This document shows, piece by piece, positions 1 to 5,008 of a stretch of DNA of 5,637 nt (position 1 is its first letter; every line of letters begins with the position of its first letter). A program made the position numbers and the translations under genes. Under the pieces are notes generated by a model. That model searched no databases and was not told the origin of the DNA. It saw only the letters and a list, made by a program, of their open reading frames with translations. This DNA is from Candidatus Mesolinea sp. (GTDB lineage: Bacteria; Chloroflexota; Anaerolineae; Anaerolineales; Anaerolineaceae), in contig DNSH01000018.1 of the NCBI GenBank assembly GCA_003499715.1, forward strand, positions 1 through 5,637, written 5' to 3'.

Positions 1-1088
1 TTGAGACGCTGCAAGCGCGTGGCGCGCAGCTTGCCTTTATGTTGGATGAGGGTGGTGCGGTCACCCGAGGCACGCTCTATGGCATCGACCGACCTGTTGG
101 TCAAGTCGGCATCTCGGAAAAAGGCTATCTCTCCCTCAGGCTAAAAGCAAAAGTAAGTGGTGGTCACTCTGCCACTCCGCCGGAGCGCACTGCGATTGGC
201 TCATTAGGGTTAGCTATCGCTGCCTTAGAAGCTAATCCCTTCCCCCAACGCCTGGAAGTGGTCCAATTCATGATGGGTTTTGTAGGTGAAGCCCTGCCTT
301 TCTTCAAGCGTATGCGCTATGCCAACGCATGGCTCTTCGGCGGTGGACTTAAGCGCAAGTTGGCTGCTCACCCTCTTACGAATGCCCTTACCCGCACGAC
401 AACCGCCCCCACGATCATCAAAGGCGGCAGCGCCGAAAACGTCCTGCCAGCCGAAGCAGAAGCATTGATCAACTTTCGCATGCTGCCAGGCGATACTGTC
501 GTCGATGTCTTTCAGAGCGTGAGCGAAATGGTAGGGGATGAAGTCATCGAGGTGCTTCCAGCTCATGGAGAGACGTTGCAAGACGAGCACGCATGGGATC
601 CTACGCCCGTAGCAGATGTGGACTCGCCGGAATTTGAGCGCTTGGCAGAGCTTATCCGTGCCACCTTCCCAGGAGCGCTGGTAGCGCCTTATCTCATGAC
701 CGGCGCCACCGATTCCCGCCATTATGCGCCTATCTGCCAAAATGTCTTCCGCTTTTCGCCTTTCTTCCTCACCGCTGAAGAAGCCGCCTTGATGCACACC
801 GCCAATGAACGGCTATCCTTCATTAATGCCGGACGGATGGTTGCCTTTTACCAGGAGCTTATCCGCTTGGAGAGCAGCCTCGCTGCTGAATCCGAAACCA
901 AAGAGGAAACCGAGCTTTTGAAGTTCGAAGAAGAACCCAAGCCAAGGCGCGTAAGCCAACGCAAGCGCCTAAAACAAACTGAACTGGAAGAGGAAATATC
1001 CGCTGAAGAGGAAATTGAAATCCAACCTTTACCAGAGGATGATGAACCCTTAGAAGTCAAACCGCTCAGGAGAAACAAAGGGGAATGA
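1..1088 (+). CDS. M20-family metallopeptidase (PM20D1/CPS1-like), 3' part, with a charged C-terminal tail
   Basis: The reading frame is open from base 3, so the gene begins outside the window; the ATG at 39 is internal. Residues are numbered from that Met. Visible M20 features are LDEGG (2-6), whose Asp is the probable fourth metal ligand; GGHSATPP (41-48), the conserved His loop of the dimerisation/lid domain; GGSAENVLPAEAEALINFR (129-147); GATDSRHY (222-229); RFSPF (238-242); and MHTANE (252-257), whose His253 is the probable last metal ligand. The HxD and catalytic Glu-Glu motifs must lie upstream. The family hydrolyses peptide or N-acyl-amino-acid amide bonds using two zinc ions; the substrate here cannot be told. 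After the family's usual end near residue 278 come about 70 residues rich in Glu, Lys and Arg, probably disordered. The TGA stop at 1086-1088 is followed by an intrinsic terminator, so this is the last gene of its transcript. Family call is sure; specificity is not. Confidence 0.93.
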   Translation, partial: ETLQARGAQLAFMLDEGGAVTRGTLYGIDRPVGQVGISEKGYLSLRLKAKVSGGHSATPPERTAIGSLGLAIAALEANPFPQRLEVVQFMMGFVGEALPFFKRMRYANAWLFGGGLKRKLAAHPLTNALTRTTTAPTIIKGGSAENVLPAEAEALINFRMLPGDTVVDVFQSVSEMVGDEVIEVLPAHGETLQDEHAWDPTPVADVDSPEFERLAELIRATFPGALVAPYLMTGATDSRHYAPICQNVFRFSPFFLTAEEAALMHTANERLSFINAGRMVAFYQELIRLESSLAAESETKEETELLKFEEEPKPRRVSQRKRLKQTELEEEISAEEEIEIQPLPEDDEPLEVKPLRRNKGE

Positions 1089-1114
1089 CCCTTTTTCCAT
1101 TGAGTTAGCTTTAG

Positions 1115-1141
1115 CAGCCCTCTATCACAGAGGGCTGTTTT
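1115..1141 (+). terminator. Intrinsic (Rho-independent) terminator after the M20 peptidase gene
   Basis: A perfect 9-bp stem (CAGCCCTCT at 1115-1123, AGAGGGCTG at 1129-1137) encloses a 5-base loop (ATCAC) and is followed at once by TTTT (1138-1141). It starts 27 bases after the M20 stop codon. The short T-tract makes it moderate rather than very strong. It separates the M20 gene from the metalloprotease-like gene, which has its own promoter signal just downstream. Confidence 0.85.
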
Positions 1142-1153
1142 AAACCCTGATTC

Positions 1154-1162
1154 TGATATACT
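1154..1162 (+). promoter_or_regulatory. Extended -10 promoter for the HEFTH protein gene, with RBS
   Basis: TGATATACT fits an extended -10 element (TGn then TATACT at 1157-1162, 5 of 6 to consensus). No good -35 is found 16-18 bases upstream, where the sequence runs into the terminator stem; extended -10 promoters often lack one. Transcription would start near 1169, giving a leader of only about a dozen bases. That leader contains GAGG (1172-1175), spaced 6 bases from the ATG at 1182, which supports that start. The assignment is by eye. Confidence 0.5.
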
Positions 1163-1181
1163 TACGCCAGCGAGGCATTTT

Positions 1182-2513
1182 ATGAAATCTAAATTCGAAA
1201 CTATCATCACAGCTTTATTGCTGGCTGTTTTAGGTTTTTCTATCATCTTCTTCCTCCGATCAGCCCTATTTGTTCCTGCCGATGAGGTTCCCGCGCCCAC
1301 CCAAACTGCAACAGAGCCTTCACAAAGCTTAGATCCTGCAATCGCTGCTTCGATGGATAAAATCGAACAGCAAGTCGCTTCCATCCGCGGCTTAGAGCCA
1401 AAGACTAAGGTTCCCCGTAAACTGCTGACTGAAGAGGAATTAAAAGAAATCGTCATCAACGAGTTTTTCGCCGACTACACTCCCGAAGATGCTGCCAGTG
1501 ATACTCAGGTCCTCTCGCTGCTGGGCTTAATCCCACAAGATTTTGACCTGCTCACGTTTTATCAGGACCTCTACAGTGAACAGATTGCTGGTTATTATGA
1601 CGATGAAGCCAAAGCCATGTTTGTCGTTAAAAGCGCCGGCTTTACCGGCGTGGAGCGCGACACCTATGCGCACGAGTTCACCCATGCCTTACAAGATCAA
1701 CATTTTGATTTCAAGGGTAAATTGAATTACACCGAGGAATCCTGTCTGGAAGATTCCGAGCGCTGCGCAGCGATCCAATCCCTCATCGAAGGGGATGCTA
1801 CCCTCACTGAAATGACCTGGTTACAGACGTACGCCACACCACAAGATATCATCGACCTGCAACGCTTTTATCAGAGCTACCAAAGCCCAGTGTATGACTC
1901 AGCGCCTGCCTATATGAAGCTGGATTTTATGTTCCCTTACGACCAGGGATTCACTTTTGTCCAGTCCCTCTTTGGTCAGGGTGGTTACGCTACTATCAAT
2001 GAGGCTTTTACCAGTCAAAACCCGCTCTCCACAGAACAAATCCTTCATCCCGATCGCTATCCTGCAGACACACCCATCCCAGTAGATTTGCCTGAACTAG
2101 CTAATGCTTTAGGCTCTGGCTGGGAAGAAACCGATCGCAACGTGATGGGCGAATGGTATACCTACCTCATCCTTGCCCAAGGTGATAACACCACCAGCCG
2201 GCTGGTGGAGAGTAAAGCCTCCGCAGCCGCCGAAGGTTGGGGTGGAGACACGTATATTGTGCTGGAAAACACCGCGAACAACGAAGCTGCTTTGCTCGTG
2301 CGCTACGTCTGGGATACCCCCGCAGACGCCAGCGAGGCACAAACCGCCTTTGCGCAATACCTAACCTTGCGCTTTGGTAAAGCGGATAGCGCCGGCATTT
2401 ATCAGAAAGACGGCATCTACAGCGCGCTCAAGCAGGATGCGGATGGCGGCTTTACCTGGCTGATTGCACAGAGCCTAGAGACTCTAAACAAACTGCTGAG
2501 CACTCTTTACTAG
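1182..2513 (+). CDS. Membrane-anchored putative zinc metalloprotease with HEFTH and EGDA motifs
   Basis: The 443-residue protein starts with a basic tip and a hydrophobic segment (about 8-30), then a Pro/Thr/Ser-rich stretch (31-50). This is a signal anchor or uncleaved signal peptide with no lipobox Cys, so the body probably lies outside the membrane. The core has QIAGYYDDEAKAMFVV (134-149), HEFTHALQDQ (164-173) and LIEGDATL (201-208). HExxH supplies two His ligands (164, 168) and the catalytic Glu165; Glu203 in EGDA is the likely third ligand, a gluzincin-like layout. Two Cys (188, 195) between the motifs could form a disulfide outside the cell. I recall similar uncharacterised proteins from Chloroflexota and Actinobacteria, but I know no assigned substrate. 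The C-terminal half (about 300-443) shows no motif I recognise. It is transcribed alone or with the phosphatase gene 77 bases downstream. Gene is sure; protease activity is inferred from the motifs. Confidence 0.88.
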   Translation: MKSKFETIITALLLAVLGFSIIFFLRSALFVPADEVPAPTQTATEPSQSLDPAIAASMDKIEQQVASIRGLEPKTKVPRKLLTEEELKEIVINEFFADYTPEDAASDTQVLSLLGLIPQDFDLLTFYQDLYSEQIAGYYDDEAKAMFVVKSAGFTGVERDTYAHEFTHALQDQHFDFKGKLNYTEESCLEDSERCAAIQSLIEGDATLTEMTWLQTYATPQDIIDLQRFYQSYQSPVYDSAPAYMKLDFMFPYDQGFTFVQSLFGQGGYATINEAFTSQNPLSTEQILHPDRYPADTPIPVDLPELANALGSGWEETDRNVMGEWYTYLILAQGDNTTSRLVESKASAAAEGWGGDTYIVLENTANNEAALLVRYVWDTPADASEAQTAFAQYLTLRFGKADSAGIYQKDGIYSALKQDADGGFTWLIAQSLETLNKLLSTLY

Positions 2514-2577
2514 GAGTTGCAAAATCCTCTCCTGCGTATGGGCAAGCAAAACCCTGTTAGTGCATCCGATTCTGCCC

Positions 2578-2583
2578 TAAACT
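2578..2583 (+). promoter_or_regulatory. Possible -10 element for a leaderless HAD phosphatase transcript
   Basis: TAAACT ends 7 bases before the ATG at 2591, so a transcript from it would start at or next to the A of the start codon. No Shine-Dalgarno-like purine run precedes that ATG, which fits leaderless translation. No convincing -35 is visible (TGTTAG at 2555-2560 is poor). The element is short and could be chance. Confidence 0.25.
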
Positions 2584-2590
2584 TTTTACC

Positions 2591-3289
2591 ATGACTCCCA
2601 GATCATCCACCCCAGCACCTGCACTCGACCGCTCGCGCATAAAAGCACTGCTTTTTGATGTCGATGGCACTTTAGCCGATAGTGATGACCAAATGGTGCA
2701 ACGCCTGGTCAATCTGCTCAAACCACTGCACTTCCTGATCCCAGAACCGCAGGCACTCACTTTCAGCCGCCGCCTCGTGATGCGGCTTGAATCTCCAGGC
2801 AACGCTCTACTCGAACTAGCTGATCGGCTCCACATGGATAATATCATTGCAAAGGTGTTAGATCAGCGCGCACAGAGCCGAGCTTCTCATGCACCTTACC
2901 CCGTGATACCTGGCGTCCCGCAGATGCTGCAAACCCTTACCGTACGCTATCCTATGGCGGTGGTTTCGGCGCGCAATGCCCTGACCACTCACGCATTCTT
3001 AGAACGCAATGCATTGGCACCATACTTTGCTGTGGTGGTCACATCCCAGACTTGCCCGCACACTAAGCCCTTCCCCGATCCGCTGCTTTACGCTGCGCAT
3101 GCCCTAAGCGTACCTATCCAAGACTGCTTGATGATTGGCGATACTGTGGTGGATGTACGTGCCGCACGGGCAGCTGGGGCACAATCATTTTCGGTACTGT
3201 GTGGCTTTGGCACAGAAAAGGAACTCCGCGCCGCTGGCACGCAAGAAATCCTGCCTTCTACTGCGGATTTAGCTGAGTTGCTTAAATAA
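2591..3289 (+). CDS. HAD-superfamily hydrolase (phosphoglycolate phosphatase-like)
   Basis: All four HAD motifs are present in this 232-residue cytoplasmic protein. Motif I is LLFDVDGTLADSD (20-32), with nucleophile Asp23 and acid/base Asp25. Motif II is VVSARN (124-129), with Ser126. Motif III is the Lys of HTKPFPDP (Lys159). Motif IV is MIGDTVVDVRAARAAGA (181-197), with Asp184 and Asp188 binding Mg2+. The helical cap insert lies between motifs I and II (about 30-105), the C1-cap layout of the Gph/beta-phosphoglucomutase-like subgroup. It probably removes phosphate from a small metabolite; the substrate cannot be read from sequence. ATG 2591 is the only ATG, GTG or TTG start after the in-frame stop at 2558-2560 that leaves motif I whole, but it lacks a Shine-Dalgarno. 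The last 21 bases overlap, tail to tail, the end of the AbiEii-like gene. Length is normal for the family. Confidence 0.93.
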   Translation: MTPRSSTPAPALDRSRIKALLFDVDGTLADSDDQMVQRLVNLLKPLHFLIPEPQALTFSRRLVMRLESPGNALLELADRLHMDNIIAKVLDQRAQSRASHAPYPVIPGVPQMLQTLTVRYPMAVVSARNALTTHAFLERNALAPYFAVVVTSQTCPHTKPFPDPLLYAAHALSVPIQDCLMIGDTVVDVRAARAAGAQSFSVLCGFGTEKELRAAGTQEILPSTADLAELLK

Positions 3290-4105
3290 ATTGAGAATTA
3301 ATTGCCATGCCTCTTCAAAATCTACTTTATTCTGGATAATAAGATAGTTGAGCCGGTTGTTCCAATCTCTTTCGTATTCTTTCCGACGTTTTTCCAGTAA
3401 TCTTACGTCGAACTGTCTTGAATCCAGTTCTTTGGCAATAAATTTCTGGGGTAAAACCTCATAAACGCGGTCCATATCGACCCCTAGCGTTAAAATCTGA
3501 TAAATGTCGTAGATATCTCGTGAAACTGCAAAGCGGCGTTGGCCGGCAATCGCGCGCATCTTTTCGGCAACTATTTCTTCCAAGCTGTAACAAGAAATGT
3601 GATTGCCCTCAAATAAGTTACCGTCAGAATAAGGATGGATAATTGGCTTTTCCACAGCTGGCAAGGTAACTATTTCTGCTCTAGTCACGTCCAATTTGAT
3701 AGCCCTAGGTGGTCCTCCCCACCGTAAAGAGCCACGAAAATAAACCCGAGCTTGATAGGTTTCATTTCCATAATCATCGTTGACTATTTCTAAACGATTA
3801 GGCTGGCTGAGAAAATTTGGTCCTTGTTGATCAGCAACCCATTCAGCGCTTTGAGTTATCCACTCTCCTAAATCATCCGGGGTAACAAAATAGATCATAG
3901 TAAAATCGAGATCTTCAGAGAAACGGTAGTCAGGAAAGTAACATTTTCGTAAACAAGTCCCTCCTTTAAATACGCAGCTTTGTGACCATTTACTTGTATT
4001 TGTCAATCCAAGTAACAACCAACCGAGACTATAATCCAAATCAATAATCATTGGGTCAACTTCTTTTTGCGCTGCCACTCTCCGAATTTCTGCTTCGCTA
4101 ATCAT
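3269..4105 (-). CDS. abiEii: AbiEii-like nucleotidyltransferase toxin
   Basis: The 278-residue protein carries the conserved AbiEii/AbiGii (COG2253-type) motifs: FKGGTCLR (46-53), the nucleotidyltransferase GG-T/S loop; RFSEDLDF (61-68), with metal-binding Asp65 and Asp67; IKLDVT (136-141), with the third acidic residue Asp139; and the family signature SLEEIVAEKMRAI (174-186) followed by SRDIYDIY (195-202). In the family the toxin arrests growth and can abort phage infection; related MenT proteins of Mycobacterium tuberculosis transfer nucleotides to tRNA acceptor ends. No signal or membrane segment is seen and all catalytic residues are present, so it looks functional. It is the second gene of a two-gene operon, 11 bases after the antitoxin gene, with AGGAG overlapping the antitoxin stop. 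Its last codons lie within the convergent HAD phosphatase gene. GC is visibly lower than in that neighbour. Target and phage range are unknown. Confidence 0.93.
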   Translation of the reverse strand: MISEAEIRRVAAQKEVDPMIIDLDYSLGWLLLGLTNTSKWSQSCVFKGGTCLRKCYFPDYRFSEDLDFTMIYFVTPDDLGEWITQSAEWVADQQGPNFLSQPNRLEIVNDDYGNETYQARVYFRGSLRWGGPPRAIKLDVTRAEIVTLPAVEKPIIHPYSDGNLFEGNHISCYSLEEIVAEKMRAIAGQRRFAVSRDIYDIYQILTLGVDMDRVYEVLPQKFIAKELDSRQFDVRLLEKRRKEYERDWNNRLNYLIIQNKVDFEEAWQLILNLFKQLS

Positions 4106-4113
4106 TTCAAAGG

Positions 4114-4118
4114 CTCCT
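4114..4118 (-). promoter_or_regulatory. Ribosome binding site of the toxin gene, overlapping the antitoxin stop codon
   Basis: Read on the - strand, TAGGAG joins the antitoxin TAG stop (4119-4117) to an AGGAG Shine-Dalgarno (4118-4114). The toxin ATG (4105-4103) follows after 8 bases. A ribosome ending the antitoxin sits on the toxin RBS, so translation is probably coupled. This is the clearest Shine-Dalgarno in the module; the antitoxin itself has none. Confidence 0.8.
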
Positions 4119-4911
4119 AAAAATGCAAAGTTTCAATAGGAATATTAATTTGAAGATTCCAACGGGTAATCACTGGTCCTTTTTTCCCAGAACCAGGTTC
4201 TAATTGGCTTATTCCTTTTGATATTAAAGATCGCCAATTTTTTAGCGTAGCCTCCCTATCTGGAATGGGAATAGACATTATCTCAATCAAATATCCTAAT
4301 CTTTTTACAACGGATCCTCCACCCCAGCGTTCAATATATTGGTCTACTTTTACCCAATCAATATCATTATGCATAGTCTTCAGCGCCTCGGCTAACTGGA
4401 TTATGCCTCCACCGAGTTCAGGACGATGAGCGATATCGATAATAGTTTTCTCTCGATCAGTCACTGTAATATCTACACCATTAACTCTCTGCGTCAGAAT
4501 ACCAAAAAAATAACGTTCTTCGATATGCACGAACTGGAATCTTATTCCTTGAATTACTGTGGATTTTTTCCGCTTAGGTGTTTGGATAAAAAAGACTTGA
4601 GGGATCTGCTCTGTCATGTTCCAATAGCGGAGGGCAGACCAATAGGCGATAGCGCTCGGAGAAATCAAGTTTGATGCAAGCACATAGGCATTTTCAGACC
4701 AGATTCTTTCTGGACCGGCTTCCAAAGGGATAATTAGATATAAACCATTTTCAAGACGTCGAATCCATCCCTTACGAGATAGGCGGCTTAGTCTATTTGC
4801 CACGCCTTCTTTCGATTGGAAATACATTACCGCATCTTGGAAACTGAATATTCTTTTCCCTTCGGAAGTGAACGTGGCTAAAAATTTGGCTTCTTCGTTG
4901 CTCAGCGTCAT
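4117..4911 (-). CDS. abiEi: AbiEi-like antitoxin and transcriptional autorepressor
   Basis: This 264-residue protein has the AbiEi (COG5340-type) layout. An N-terminal winged helix (about 1-62) includes SFQDAVMYF (23-31), the recognition-helix region GVANRLSRLSRKGWIRRLENGLYLI (36-60) and the wing. The C-terminal domain has the family pattern SPSAIAYWSALRYWNMTEQIP (84-104), VFFIQTPKRK (106-115) and the conserved VTDREKTIIDI (150-160). Known AbiEi proteins neutralise the AbiEii toxin without a stable complex being required (described as type IV) and repress their own operon by binding paired inverted repeats. A matching repeat lies directly upstream here (4913-4965). The ATG at 4911-4909 fits the usual N-terminus, although no Shine-Dalgarno precedes it. 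It is the first gene of the operon, with low GC (about 37-38% in two 60-base lines counted by hand) compared with the M20 and HAD genes. The call is firm from the pairing and motifs. Confidence 0.92.
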   Translation of the reverse strand: MTLSNEEAKFLATFTSEGKRIFSFQDAVMYFQSKEGVANRLSRLSRKGWIRRLENGLYLIIPLEAGPERIWSENAYVLASNLISPSAIAYWSALRYWNMTEQIPQVFFIQTPKRKKSTVIQGIRFQFVHIEERYFFGILTQRVNGVDITVTDREKTIIDIAHRPELGGGIIQLAEALKTMHNDIDWVKVDQYIERWGGGSVVKRLGYLIEIMSIPIPDREATLKNWRSLISKGISQLEPGSGKKGPVITRWNLQINIPIETLHF

Positions 4912-4937
4912 GATATTTTGTGTAAATAAAATGTCAA
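4910..4937 (-). promoter_or_regulatory. Second promoter-like pair within the operator (TTGACA / TATCAT)
   Basis: The - strand carries a perfect -35 consensus TTGACA (4937-4932), near the centre of the inverted repeat, and 16 bases on a TATCAT (4915-4910, 5 of 6 to consensus). The -10 runs into the antitoxin ATG, so a transcript from it would start around codon 3 and could not give the full antitoxin. It may be chance, or it may feed a shorter transcript that favours the toxin gene. Confidence 0.25.
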
Positions 4938-4965
4938 GTTCCGGTATTTTCTTTACACAAAATAT
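4913..4965. repeat. Paired inverted repeat, candidate AbiEi operator
   Basis: ATATTTTGTGTAAA (4913-4926) has an exact reverse complement at 4952-4965. After one mismatch (T4927/C4951) the pairing continues through AAAAT (4928-4932) and ATTTT (4946-4950). The arms are thus 20 bases with 19 matches, around a 13-base centre. The arm centres are 39 bp apart across the full structure by the core arms, less than four helical turns. It starts one base from the antitoxin ATG and touches the -10 box at its far end. Studied AbiEi antitoxins repress through two inverted repeats in their promoter, so this is very probably their equivalent. Binding here is inferred. Confidence 0.85.
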
Positions 4966-4969
4966 TATA
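4964..4969 (-). promoter_or_regulatory. -10 box of the abiE operon promoter
   Basis: The - strand reads TATAAT, a perfect consensus -10, overlapping the outer end of the inverted repeat by two bases. The best -35 is weak: TCGACT with a 15-base spacer or TATCGA with 17. The expected start is near 4957, inside the outer repeat arm, with a leader of about 45 bases to the antitoxin ATG. Repressor on the repeat would cover the start site. No TGn extension is present. Confidence 0.55.
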
Positions 4970-5008
4970 CTTCAAGTTTAGTTGAGTCGATAACATAAAA
5001 ATTACCCT

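Noticed and set aside
225..797. 190-residue open frame on the - strand opposite the M20 gene
   Set aside because: It is antisense to a coding region with clear M20 motifs and shows no recognisable protein motif; a shadow frame.
848..1459. 203-residue Ser-rich open frame on the - strand
   Set aside because: It crosses the M20 tail, the terminator, the promoter and the start of the next gene. Its Ser/Leu richness is just the complement of Glu/Lys codons.
2557..2847. 96-residue - strand frame opposite the HAD gene start
   Set aside because: It is antisense to HAD motif I and the cap region, with no own signals.
4426..4674. 82-residue + strand frame inside abiEi
   Set aside because: It lies opposite conserved AbiEi sequence and has no RBS or known motif.
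4934..4978. Direct repeat TCAAGTT (4934-4940 and 4972-4978) near the operator
   Set aside because: Seven bases in an AT-rich region is too weak next to the long inverted repeat; no separate role can be supported.
3283..5007. Short shared words at the two edges of the abiE module (such as TTGAG at 3291 and 4982) as possible attachment-site repeats
   Set aside because: Only about 5 bases match in AT-rich sequence, as expected by chance; no integrase or tRNA is nearby.
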